Of a stretch of 64,000 nucleotides of DNA, positions 40,916 to 49,760 are shown piece after piece. Below the pieces are notes generated by a model. It saw only the letters and a program-made list of their open reading frames with translations. It was not told the origin of the DNA and did not search any database. This stretch comes from JAVBSC01 sp031547305 (GTDB taxonomy: Bacteria > Desulfobacterota > Desulfovibrionia > Desulfovibrionales > Desulfovibrionaceae): NCBI GenBank assembly GCA_031547305.1, contig JAVBSC010000039.1:1-64000 (forward strand), given 5' to 3'. The position numbers were made by a program, and so were the translations under genes. Every line of letters begins with the position of its first letter. Position 1 is the first letter of the stretch.

Positions 40916-42091
40916 ATGTACGAATCATTCTACGGTCTTAAAGAGACCCCTTTCACCATTATACCAAACCCGGCGGTAATCTTTGAAAGCGCCAAACACA
41001 GCCAGGCTCTGGCCTATTTGCGCTACGCCATTGTCGGTGACATAGGTTTTGTCCTGCTTACGGGAAACATCGGCACTGGCAAAACCACTCTGCTGCGCAG
41101 ATTCATGGACGAAATAGAGCAGGAAATCGACGTGGCCGTGGTCTTCAACACCAACGTCGACAGTCTGGGCCTGCTCCAGCTTATTCTTGGGGATTTCGGC
41201 ATTGAAGACGTGCCCAAAAGTAAAACCGAATGCCTGAGCCGGCTGAATGAATACCTTATCGCCAATTTCGCCAAGAAAAAGCGTTCCCTGCTGGTGATTG
41301 ACGAAGCCCAGAACCTTTCCCGCGAGGCCCTGGAGGAAGTGCGGCTTCTCTCCAACCTGTACACCCAGAACCACGCCCTGCTCCAGATCATCCTGTGCGG
41401 CCAGCCGGAACTCCAGCAGATTATCGCGGATCCCAGCCTGGCCCAGCTGGCCCAGCGCATCGCCATAAAATACCACCTGGCCCCGCTGAACAAGGAAGAA
41501 ACCAGGGAGTACATCCAGTATCGCCTGGAAAAAGCCGGAGCGGCCAACCAGGATCTGTTCACTCCGGAAGCTCTGGATTTAATTTACGCCAGAACCGGCG
41601 GCATCCCCAGGGCCATAAACATTCTGTGCAACGCCGCCCTGGTTTACGGTTACGCCGATGAATTGCCGCAGATCAACGACGCGGTGATCAAACAGGTTGT
41701 GGCGGACAACAATGAAGCCATGGGCAAGCCGGACACTCCGGCCGCCGGCAAAAGCGGCAAAAAGAACGCTCCGCCCGCCAAAACTCCAGCCGCCGACTTC
41801 GCCTTGCAGTCTCTGCAGGCGGAAGTGCGCAGCCTGGCCGGGCGGGTCCAGTGGCTGGAATCCAACCGCAACCAAAGCGACGGCGACAACGCCAGGCTGC
41901 TCCTGGTCCTGGAGACGCTGGTCAACAAGGAACGGGAACGCAATGAAACGCTGCAACGCCGCTGCCTGCAACTTGAACAGGAAATAAAAAACCTGCAAAA
42001 TACGGTTCCGGATCAGGCCGGGCAAACGCCGCGCCAGCAAAAACCGCAAAAAGAAAAATCCTTGCTGAGTAAAATATTCGGCGGCGATTAA
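40916..42091 (+). CDS. ExeA-like AAA ATPase of the exosortase/EPS locus
   Basis: 391 residues beginning MYESFYGLKETPFTIIPNP, the usual start of this family. Walker A LLTGNIGTGKTTLL lies near residue 50 and Walker B SLLVIDEAQNLS near residue 126; GQPELQQII and GGIPRAINILCN follow. The C-terminal 130 residues hold a Lys/Pro-rich linker and a coiled coil. It matches the PEP-CTERM-associated ATPases (TIGR03015 type), whose exact role in polymer export or assembly is not known. Confidence 0.9.
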   Translation: MYESFYGLKETPFTIIPNPAVIFESAKHSQALAYLRYAIVGDIGFVLLTGNIGTGKTTLLRRFMDEIEQEIDVAVVFNTNVDSLGLLQLILGDFGIEDVPKSKTECLSRLNEYLIANFAKKKRSLLVIDEAQNLSREALEEVRLLSNLYTQNHALLQIILCGQPELQQIIADPSLAQLAQRIAIKYHLAPLNKEETREYIQYRLEKAGAANQDLFTPEALDLIYARTGGIPRAINILCNAALVYGYADELPQINDAVIKQVVADNNEAMGKPDTPAAGKSGKKNAPPAKTPAADFALQSLQAEVRSLAGRVQWLESNRNQSDGDNARLLLVLETLVNKERERNETLQRRCLQLEQEIKNLQNTVPDQAGQTPRQQKPQKEKSLLSKIFGGD

Positions 42092-42106
42092 GCACATGGA
42101 GCGCGA

Positions 42107-43738
42107 ATGTCTGTAGAACCATCGCATAACTCGGAAAGTCTGATCGTCCATTTCCGGCGCATCGAAAGCCTGAAAGAGGAAGCCAAAAACTACCCCTCCG
42201 TCCAGCTTTACGCGGATCAGCTCTACGAACTGGAACTGCTGCTGACCAGGGGATACTTCCCGCTGGACGGCTATATGACCAGAGCGCAGTACGAATCCGT
42301 GCTGGACAAGGGCCGGCTGCCGGACGGCACGCTCTGGCCCCTGCCGGTGGTCCTGGCGGTTGCGGAAAAAGACGGCGCCAAGCTAAAGCCGGGAACCAAG
42401 GCGGCCATCCGGGACGAGGAAGGCGTGATGCTGGCGGTCCTGCACGTTGCGGACAACTGGAAACCGAATCTCAAACGCGAGGCGGAAATCTGCGCCGGCA
42501 AGGATAATTTGGCCGCCCACGGCGCCCTGAACATTCTGGGCAGGGAAGGCCAGGTCTATTTGGGCGGCCGCCTGGAAGGCGTGCAGTTGCCCCTGCATTA
42601 CGACTTTACGGAACTGCGCTTCACCCCTGATTCTTCGCACCGCTACGCGGCCCAGCGCGGCTGGACCAGGCGGATCGGCGTTCTGGCGGACCGCCCCTTG
42701 CACAAGGCGGATGCCCAGGCCCTGCAAGCTTTGGCCAAAGAACACGGAGCCGCGATTTTTTTATCCCCGGCTCTTAAACCGGCCTCGCCGCTGGAAACCG
42801 CGCATTTTTCCCTGGTGCGCTGCCAGCGTATGATTATGGGGCTTTTGCCGCGCCGCCTGTCCATGTTCGGCGTGCTCCCCTTCTACCCAAGCCTGCACAG
42901 CCCGCGCGAAGCGGTGATGCAGGCCCTTATTCTGCGCAACTACGGCTGCACCCACACGGTGCCGGGCCTGTGGCCGGATCCGGGCGCCGACATCGCTGAA
43001 AGCAAGGCCTTTGCCGAAGTCCGAAACCTTGGCGCGGAACTGAACATTGAAGCTGTGGCCCCGACCTGGGAAAAAGACGCGGCCGCGCTCTATGTTGCCC
43101 CGGACGCCCTGCGGGAGAAAATCGAAAAAGGCCAACCGGTGGACGATTCTTTCACTTTTCCGGAAGTCATAAATGAGTTGGCCAAAACCTATCCGCCGCG
43201 TAAAAGACAGGGGCTCACCCTGTTCTTCACCGGGCTTTCCGGAGCGGGCAAATCCACCATCGCCAAGCTGATTTACGTAAAACTGCAGGAAATCCACGAT
43301 CGCCCGGTTACCCTGCTGGACGGCGACATCGTGCGGCGCAACCTCTCCAGCGAGTTGAATTTCAGCAAGGAACACCGCAACCTGAACGTCACGCGCATCG
43401 GCTTTGTGGCCTCGGAAATAACCAAAAACGGCGGCATCGCCATCTGCGCGCCCATAGCGCCGTACGATGAATCCCGCCGGGCCAACCGCGAGCTGATCAG
43501 CCGTTACGGCGGATATGTGGAAATATACGTGTCCACGCCCCTGGAGGTCTGCGAGCAGCGCGACCGCAAAGGACTTTACGCCAAGGCCAGGGCCGGTATA
43601 GCCAAGGGCGTGACCGGGGTTGACGATCCTTATGAGGAGCCGCAAAATCCGTCCCTGAGAATTGACACCACGGAGCTTACCCCCCTGGAGGCTGTGGAAG
43701 TGGTGGTGGATTACCTGAAAACCGAAGGCTACATGTAG
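42107..43738 (+). CDS. APS kinase with degenerate N-terminal ATP-sulfurylase domain
   Basis: 543 residues. The C-terminal APS kinase (about 365-543) is complete: FTGLSGAGKSTIAKL, LLDGDIVRRNLSSELNFS, GFVASEITKNGGIAICAP and RDRKGLYAKARAG. It phosphorylates APS to PAPS. The N-terminal 350 residues align with ATP sulfurylase (GYFPLDGYM, LILRNYGCTH) but the catalytic motifs are lost: the QTRNPxHRAH site reads LADRPLHKAD, and the GRDHAG site reads GLWPDPG. That half is probably structural or regulatory. A sulfate reducer has APS in plenty from its respiratory sulfurylase, so only the kinase step is needed. Together with two sulfotransferases downstream this points to polymer sulfation. Confidence 0.88.
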   Translation: MSVEPSHNSESLIVHFRRIESLKEEAKNYPSVQLYADQLYELELLLTRGYFPLDGYMTRAQYESVLDKGRLPDGTLWPLPVVLAVAEKDGAKLKPGTKAAIRDEEGVMLAVLHVADNWKPNLKREAEICAGKDNLAAHGALNILGREGQVYLGGRLEGVQLPLHYDFTELRFTPDSSHRYAAQRGWTRRIGVLADRPLHKADAQALQALAKEHGAAIFLSPALKPASPLETAHFSLVRCQRMIMGLLPRRLSMFGVLPFYPSLHSPREAVMQALILRNYGCTHTVPGLWPDPGADIAESKAFAEVRNLGAELNIEAVAPTWEKDAAALYVAPDALREKIEKGQPVDDSFTFPEVINELAKTYPPRKRQGLTLFFTGLSGAGKSTIAKLIYVKLQEIHDRPVTLLDGDIVRRNLSSELNFSKEHRNLNVTRIGFVASEITKNGGIAICAPIAPYDESRRANRELISRYGGYVEIYVSTPLEVCEQRDRKGLYAKARAGIAKGVTGVDDPYEEPQNPSLRIDTTELTPLEAVEVVVDYLKTEGYM

Positions 43739-43774
43739 GCGGAGCGTGCCGCTTTAAAATAAAATAGTAAAGAA

Positions 43775-45100
43775 ATGCCCGAAATGTATAAAGCTTCCTT
43801 TGAAAAACTGCTGTCCGGCGAACAATGCCTGGCTGTGGTCGGCCTTGGCTATGTGGGACTCCCCCTGGCCGCCGCCTTGTCATCCAAATTTACAGTAATC
43901 GGCCTGGACAGCTCCACGGCCAGAATTCAGGAATTACGCAACGGCCAGGATCGCACCGGCGAGCTTGCGCCGGAAAAACTGCGCGCGGCCAGTATCGAAT
44001 TCAGCGCTCAGGCGACGGACCTGCAAAAAGCCTCGCTGATCATCGTGGCCGTGCCCACGCCAATCGACGGCCATAAAGCCCCGGACTTGCGCCCGGTGAT
44101 CGGCGCTTCCACCACTGTGGGCAAAAACCTGACGCGCGGCGCCGTGGTGGTTTACGAATCCACGGTCTACCCCGGCGTGACCGAAGACGTCTGCGTGCCC
44201 ATTCTGGAGCGCGAATCCGGCCTGAAATGCGGCACGGACTTTACTGTCGGCTACTCGCCGGAGCGCATCAACCCCGGCGACAAAGTCCACACCGTGGAAA
44301 ACATCGTCAAGGTGGTCTCCGGATCGGACGCCGCCACGGCCGATCTGCTGGAGAAGGTTTACGGCGGAGTCATAAAGGCGGGCATCCACAGGGCTCCGTC
44401 CATCAAGGTGGCGGAAGCGGCCAAGGTCATTGAAAATACCCAGCGCGACCTGAACATCGCCCTGATGAACGAACTGTCCATCATCTTCAATATTCTGGGC
44501 ATAGACACCCTGGAGGTGCTTGAGGCGGCCGGCACCAAGTGGAATTTCCTGCCCTTCCGGCCAGGCCTGGTGGGCGGCCACTGCATAGGCGTGGACCCCT
44601 ACTACCTGACCTACAAGGCTGAGGAAGCCGGCTACCACCCCCAGGTAATCCTGGCCGGCCGGCGCATCAACGACTCCATGGGCAAATACGTGGCGGAAAA
44701 CGCGGTCAAGCTGATGATCCAAAACGACTGCCGCGTCAAAGGCGCGCGGGTGGGCATCCTGGGCCTGACCTTCAAGGAAAACGTGCCGGACCTGCGCAAC
44801 ACCAGGGTCACTGATATCATCAAGGAGCTGGAAAGCTACGGAGTGAATGTGCTGGTGCACGACCCGCACGTGGATAAAGACGAAGCCCGGCGCGAATACG
44901 GCATCGAGATGATGGAATTTGAGGAGTTAAAGGAACTGGACGCCCTGATCGTGGCCGTGGGGCATGAGGAGTTTGGGAGAATTGGTCTGGATTCACTGAA
45001 GAAATGTTCTTCCGACGACAAATGCATCCTTCTGGATATTAAGGGCTTATATGATGCAGCCAAGGACAGCGAAAGCTCATTTATATTCTGGAGACTTTAA
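43775..45100 (+). CDS. UDP-N-acetylhexosamine 6-dehydrogenase (WbpO/TviB-like)
   Basis: 441 residues. The NAD motif AVVGLGYVGLPLA is at about residues 19-31, the catalytic Cys270 lies in LVGGHCIGVDPYYLTYKA, and the C-terminal ILGLTFKENVPDLRNTR binds the UDP-sugar. The sequence is of the type that oxidises UDP-GalNAc or UDP-ManNAc twice at C6 to the uronic acid. It supplies a HexNAc-uronate for the polymer. It follows the APS kinase by 36 nt and is the last gene of the GC-rich conserved block. Confidence 0.9.
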   Translation: MPEMYKASFEKLLSGEQCLAVVGLGYVGLPLAAALSSKFTVIGLDSSTARIQELRNGQDRTGELAPEKLRAASIEFSAQATDLQKASLIIVAVPTPIDGHKAPDLRPVIGASTTVGKNLTRGAVVVYESTVYPGVTEDVCVPILERESGLKCGTDFTVGYSPERINPGDKVHTVENIVKVVSGSDAATADLLEKVYGGVIKAGIHRAPSIKVAEAAKVIENTQRDLNIALMNELSIIFNILGIDTLEVLEAAGTKWNFLPFRPGLVGGHCIGVDPYYLTYKAEEAGYHPQVILAGRRINDSMGKYVAENAVKLMIQNDCRVKGARVGILGLTFKENVPDLRNTRVTDIIKELESYGVNVLVHDPHVDKDEARREYGIEMMEFEELKELDALIVAVGHEEFGRIGLDSLKKCSSDDKCILLDIKGLYDAAKDSESSFIFWRL

Positions 45101-45258
45101 GGCTCCGCTAAACCAGAAGCTTACTAGCGATGCTGGTGAGTCTCAAACTTTTTGCTCAATATAAAAGTTACGGGCTTACAAACCCTGTTTTTACTACAAT
45201 GATTAAGGTGATGTCTTGATTCGCGGCAGGACAAATGGCGAATTCGTCAATGGAATAG

Positions 45259-46032
45259 ATGGAAATCAAAATGGCTAACTCAGTGAGACAACAACCATAT
45301 CTGCTCCAGTCTGGGTTATGGTATAAGATAAAAAGACGTTTTGCCTGCCGGAGCAACAAGGCCTATATAGCATTCCTACGATCTCTTGGGTGCTCTATCG
45401 GTGAAGGATGCATAATATACAGCCCACGGAACACATTTATAGATGTAACAAGACCTTACCTAGTGGACATAGGGCATAACGTGTACATCACCCATGGTGT
45501 AGTAATATTAACCCATGGATATGAATGGGTAGTGCTGCAAAATATCTACAAGCGACCTTACGGCAACGCGGCGAAAGTCAAAATTGGAGATAATGTCTTC
45601 ATAGGTATGAACAGTATTGTGCTTAAAGGCGTCAGTATTGGGAGCAATTGCATAATCGGGGCCGGGTCAGTTGTGTCTTCTTCCATTCCTGACGGTATGG
45701 TGGCAGTTGGGAATCCGGCCCGGCCTATCATGACCATTGATGATTTTGAAAAAAGGACTGCCGCCAGACAGGATAAGGAAGCAAAAAAACAAGCTCTGGA
45801 TTACTGTGAATGTTTTGGGACTCCACCGCCTGAAAGCGCTTTCAGCAAATCATATTTTCATCTTTTTTTGGATAGATCCAAGCCTTTTTCCACTGTCATC
45901 CAATGTCAACTGGGCGGCTATGAGGAGGAGTTCCGCAGAACCCCCAAAAACTACGACTCTTACTCCGCATTTCTTGAGGAAGCCTTATCCGGTTCTGCGG
46001 ATACAGAAAGGCATGCCAACAATGACAAGTAG
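45259..46032 (+). CDS. Hexapeptide-repeat O-acyltransferase
   Basis: 257 residues. Left-handed beta-helix repeats with acetyltransferase residues are clear: IDVTRPYLVDIGHNVYITHG, KVKIGDNVFIGMNSIVLKG, VSIGSNCIIGAGSVVSSSIP, then GNPARPI. The C-terminal 80 residues are an extra, unassigned arm. It probably O-acetylates a sugar of the polymer or its precursor. It begins an AT-richer stretch that looks acquired. The 157 bases before it hold no gene, and the 287 bases after it (46,033-46,319) are AT-rich with no gene I can support. Confidence 0.85.
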   Translation: MEIKMANSVRQQPYLLQSGLWYKIKRRFACRSNKAYIAFLRSLGCSIGEGCIIYSPRNTFIDVTRPYLVDIGHNVYITHGVVILTHGYEWVVLQNIYKRPYGNAAKVKIGDNVFIGMNSIVLKGVSIGSNCIIGAGSVVSSSIPDGMVAVGNPARPIMTIDDFEKRTAARQDKEAKKQALDYCECFGTPPPESAFSKSYFHLFLDRSKPFSTVIQCQLGGYEEEFRRTPKNYDSYSAFLEEALSGSADTERHANNDK

Positions 46033-46319
46033 ATACTACTTTAACTCAGCCTCCTGTTGGCTTGAACTCTTGGCTGGAAGCCAGTGTTTCTCCACAACAT
46101 CTGTCAGTTACTATTTATAACTTTTTATTATATTAATATAGATAGTACTCATAGCAAAAGGGCCTTGGAGTGTTAGCCAATACTTTGTCCATTGCATCCT
46201 GACCGCTTTGACTGTAAATGCGCGCCTCTCCCACAGTTCCGCGCGGATGATGTGACAATCTTGGTTCCAGTAGTATTATTTTTTGAGATAAAACTCGGGA
46301 CAAATACCAAGGTAATCCA

Positions 46320-47633
46320 GTGAAGGATATCATATCTATTTTTTTAGCCGCCATAGTTGTGGCAATATATGCTATATGTTATTATAGTTTGGGGCAGACA
46401 CCTAAAGATACGCTTTTATTAATGTCACCGATTTTATTATTCACAGCATTTTACTTCATTTTTTTCAACTTTGAAACATTGTTTTGCTTACTTTTTGTAA
46501 TATTGCCATTCGATAATATTTTACTCAAAATGGATGCCGGATTCATGACATTTACACTTTTTTCAATTGGCATCATATCATGTGCATCTGTATTATTCAT
46601 AAAAATTATCGTTGGAAAAATAAAATTTGTAGCTAATTCAATAGATATTCTCGTTTTATTTCTTTGTACATTCTATTCAATAAAAGGCTTGCTGTCTATT
46701 GACTACAAGTCAAGTTGCTTTTTCACACTACATGGAATTATTATACCCGCGATAGTATATTTTTGCACAAAAACACTACTAACTAACAAACAAACAACAA
46801 CAAAATTTTGTTATTTCTATACATTCGGCACTGTAATATTGTCAATATATATGGCAATGAATATTATGCTGTATGGGCGCCTAAATTCAGTAGGAGGAAT
46901 AACATCTATAAGCGGCGCAACATATTTATTTCTTGGACTTTGCATAGCAATATACATAATATACAATCAGAACAAATTAGCTAAGATAGTTTCCATTTTT
47001 CTTAATGCAATAGGATTCATCTCAACATTATCCAGAATGTATACACTCGCGCTATTTGTCATGATATTTATGAAAAATATATTTAGAAAAACCAATATTG
47101 CAGCTGGATATATCATATTGATGCTCATGACTCTTATAGTCACCCTGGTGCTGACATCAAAAATGATCCATTTATCAGTGCAGGTATCACGTGAACAAAT
47201 CACTGAAATGGAACATGGCGCTGATAGGCTTACGAATATGGATAGCATAAAGTACGCTCTGGCTGGTAGAATTGAAGAATACAACCGGGGGATGGAGCTG
47301 TTCTATAAATCGCCCATAACTGGGGCAGGGATACAACGAGGATTGGCAAATATTACGCAGCACAATGTACATGTAGCCTGGCTTGCCTACGGCGGGATTG
47401 TGGGCTACGCAATATACTTTTCTATTTTTCTCATATTTTTTCTACGTATCACGAATAAGGACAAATCCGATGGCATCATTTTTGTTGGGACAGCGACAAC
47501 ATTTGCCGTTATCTTGAACTCGCTGACAAACGGCATAATGCATGGCGCAATGCCCATCGTCGCATTTCTTGCCATGGGTATGACCACTGCACAGAAAAAC
47601 CAGCAAAAGGATATGGAAGGATATAATGCTTGA
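46320..47633 (+). CDS. Wzy-like polysaccharide polymerase
   Basis: 437 residues from a GTG (AAGG lies 7 nt upstream). About 10-12 membrane segments and a large loop with AGRIEEYNRGMELFYKSPITGAGIQRG, which resembles the O-antigen ligase/polymerase (Wzc) loop containing the G-x-G motif, point to a Wzy or ligase. Such proteins join lipid-linked repeat units in the periplasm. The base composition is markedly AT-rich with many ATA codons, unlike the flanking conserved genes, which is usual for strain-specific Wzy genes. Confidence 0.82.
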   Translation: MKDIISIFLAAIVVAIYAICYYSLGQTPKDTLLLMSPILLFTAFYFIFFNFETLFCLLFVILPFDNILLKMDAGFMTFTLFSIGIISCASVLFIKIIVGKIKFVANSIDILVLFLCTFYSIKGLLSIDYKSSCFFTLHGIIIPAIVYFCTKTLLTNKQTTTKFCYFYTFGTVILSIYMAMNIMLYGRLNSVGGITSISGATYLFLGLCIAIYIIYNQNKLAKIVSIFLNAIGFISTLSRMYTLALFVMIFMKNIFRKTNIAAGYIILMLMTLIVTLVLTSKMIHLSVQVSREQITEMEHGADRLTNMDSIKYALAGRIEEYNRGMELFYKSPITGAGIQRGLANITQHNVHVAWLAYGGIVGYAIYFSIFLIFFLRITNKDKSDGIIFVGTATTFAVILNSLTNGIMHGAMPIVAFLAMGMTTAQKNQQKDMEGYNA

Positions 47634-48504
47634 CAGTCTAAAACAAGCCGTGCCGTTCACCTGGCGGCAATGGGCGCGCCATTTCTGCCGGCAGTATAAT
47701 ATCGGCGACGCGGGGGTCCGTCCTGACCGCCCTGGCGACGGGCCGACAAATTTCCCCATTAGGACATGGGAAAAATTTCACCGCCAAATCCGTACATCCA
47801 AACAGGCATTGCTTTACGCTTTGTCGCAATTTCCAGAGGCTATCCTTATAGGCGGATGCCAGCGGTCAGGAACAACCATGCTCACACGCCTAATCACGAG
47901 TCACCCTGACATCTATGACTTCAGCTTTTTGAGGGATGAAGAACTGGCTGCGGCGCTTGTCCTATCCGGCCACAGCCATTCAGGGCACGCGGGTAGGCGC
48001 TGCTTTCAGACGACCTACCTGAACGAACGCTACGTTGAATATTTTGCTATGCCCAAAACCTACAAACTCATCTGGCTGTTCAGAAACCCATCATCTGTGG
48101 TGCGTTCCATGCTGTACAACTGGGCGGACTTTCCCAGGCTGGAACTATATTCCTCTTGCGGAGAACAACTTGATGACGGAACACCGGCGAAACAATGCGC
48201 TTCTTCCTCCCTTTTGCAGGCCTGCAGCGGGTACAACGGGAAGATAAAACAAGCTCTGACGTTATGGGAAAAACTTCCCAGGGAGCAAATACTTTTTATT
48301 GAGTATGAGGCTGTTATCAAAAACTCTGAAGTCTGGATTCCTAAAATCTTCTCTTTTGTCGGCCTTTCAGGCGCAGGCATAGCGCTGCCCGGCAAAACGC
48401 GCAGCTCAATGATTATTCCGGAACTCACGGAAGAACAAAAAATGACGATTCGTGCCTCCTGCGAACAATCCTATAAAAAGGCCAGAGAAAGAGTTCTTTC
48501 CTGA
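47626..48504 (+). CDS. Sulfotransferase (first of two)
   Basis: 292 residues; the ATG overlaps the Wzy stop by 8 nt. The PAPS-binding 5'-phosphosulfate loop is ILIGGCQRSGTTMLTRLI (residues about 73-90), and LIWLFRNPSSVVRSML carries the 3'-phosphate-binding Arg/Ser. It transfers sulfate from PAPS to a hydroxyl or amine of a sugar. No signal peptide or membrane helix, so sulfation would occur on lipid-linked or nucleotide-linked sugars in the cytoplasm. The APS kinase at 42107-43738 would supply PAPS. Confidence 0.86.
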   Translation: MLDSLKQAVPFTWRQWARHFCRQYNIGDAGVRPDRPGDGPTNFPIRTWEKFHRQIRTSKQALLYALSQFPEAILIGGCQRSGTTMLTRLITSHPDIYDFSFLRDEELAAALVLSGHSHSGHAGRRCFQTTYLNERYVEYFAMPKTYKLIWLFRNPSSVVRSMLYNWADFPRLELYSSCGEQLDDGTPAKQCASSSLLQACSGYNGKIKQALTLWEKLPREQILFIEYEAVIKNSEVWIPKIFSFVGLSGAGIALPGKTRSSMIIPELTEEQKMTIRASCEQSYKKARERVLS

Positions 48505-48514
48505 GGATAAGGGA

Positions 48515-49726
48515 ATGAAGAAAACCAAGATTCTCTTGCTTGCACCGCAAAAATTCCCCCCCAGGCATGTTGACGTGTCTGTTCTCATTGGCGAAAAGCT
48601 GCCGCAGTATGGATATAAGACAGATGCGCTCATGCAGGCCGAAGCGGTTTGCGGACAATCCTATTCCACCACCTGGGGGAGCGGGACAGCCTACGTGGCT
48701 TGTACAAACGACGCGACAACTCTCTGGGGACGCTGCAAACGCTTCTGGAACAATCTGGTCAATGACGCCAAAGTGTTGCCACTGGCGAAAAAAAATTTGT
48801 ACGCCTGTATTATCGCCAAAGACAAATTTTTTGGTGGAATAATCGCCTTATTGGCCGCAAAACTTACAAAAACCCCTTTTATATTCTGGCTCTCATTTCC
48901 ATACCCGGAGGATTTTCTCTGCCAGGCAATGAGCAACTCCGGAATAAAACGCCTGACGCTTTATTCGCGCTTTATCCTGACCCACTTCGTACTATACCAC
49001 ATTTTATTGCCATGCTCCACGCATATTTTTGCCCAAAGCGCACAAATGAAAAACGACCTCGCCGCCGAAGGCGCGTCGCAAGGTAAAATGACAGTGCTAC
49101 CCATGGGGATAGCCAAAATGCCAGAGTCGGACACCAGTATTCGGTCCGGGCAACTGGACAGACCCTTTGCCCTGTATCTCGGCACCTTGAATTATGTGAG
49201 AAATCTGGACTTTCTGGTTCGGGTAATGGCGGAAGTAATAAAAGAAAAACCAGAAGTGCAGCTGTTTTTCATCGGCAAGGGAGTGCATCCTCAGGACGAA
49301 GCCATACTGCGCACTGAAATAAACCGGCTTCAGCTTTCAGATACAGTAAAACTCCTTGGCTTCATGCCCTTTGCGGAGGCAGCCGGGTGGATCAGCCGCG
49401 CCTCCGTGTGCTTATCACCCTATTACCCATCATTTATCCTCAACTCTACCTCTCCGACGAAACTTATTGAATATATGGCCTACGGAAAAGCCGTTGTAGC
49501 AAACGAGCATCCTGAACAAAGCCTTATTCTGAAAGAAAGCAAGGCTGGGCTATGTGTACCCTGGGAGGAAAAGGCCTTTGCCAGAGCCATTATAACTCTT
49601 GTGAATAATCCCGAAGAAGCCAAGGCCATGGGCCAGCGCGGGCGTGAGTATGTAAAGAACACCCGCACCTACGACATCATTGCGGCTGACTTTGTAAAGT
49701 CCCTTGAAAAAGTAATCAGCCAGTAA
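48515..49726 (+). CDS. GT4-family glycosyltransferase
   Basis: 403 residues from the ATG at 48515, after GAGGATAAGGGA and 10 nt beyond the sulfotransferase stop; an in-frame ATG 63 bases earlier lies inside that gene. The C-terminal half has LYLGTLNYVRNLDFLVRVM, LFFIGKGVHPQDE and SPTKLIEYMAYGKAVVANEH, typical for nucleotide-sugar binding in GT-B enzymes. A hydrophobic patch (LTHFVLYHILLPCS) may attach it to the membrane. It adds one sugar of the repeat unit; donor and linkage unknown. Confidence 0.88.
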   Translation: MKKTKILLLAPQKFPPRHVDVSVLIGEKLPQYGYKTDALMQAEAVCGQSYSTTWGSGTAYVACTNDATTLWGRCKRFWNNLVNDAKVLPLAKKNLYACIIAKDKFFGGIIALLAAKLTKTPFIFWLSFPYPEDFLCQAMSNSGIKRLTLYSRFILTHFVLYHILLPCSTHIFAQSAQMKNDLAAEGASQGKMTVLPMGIAKMPESDTSIRSGQLDRPFALYLGTLNYVRNLDFLVRVMAEVIKEKPEVQLFFIGKGVHPQDEAILRTEINRLQLSDTVKLLGFMPFAEAAGWISRASVCLSPYYPSFILNSTSPTKLIEYMAYGKAVVANEHPEQSLILKESKAGLCVPWEEKAFARAIITLVNNPEEAKAMGQRGREYVKNTRTYDIIAADFVKSLEKVISQ

Positions 49727-49760
49727 TTAAACCATCTGAAAAATACAATATTATATCTAT

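Noticed and set aside
46133..46354. A 73-codon minus-strand frame upstream of the wzy-like gene
   Set aside because: Part of the translation looks protein-like, but it overlaps the wzy start and I recognise no family, so it is left out.
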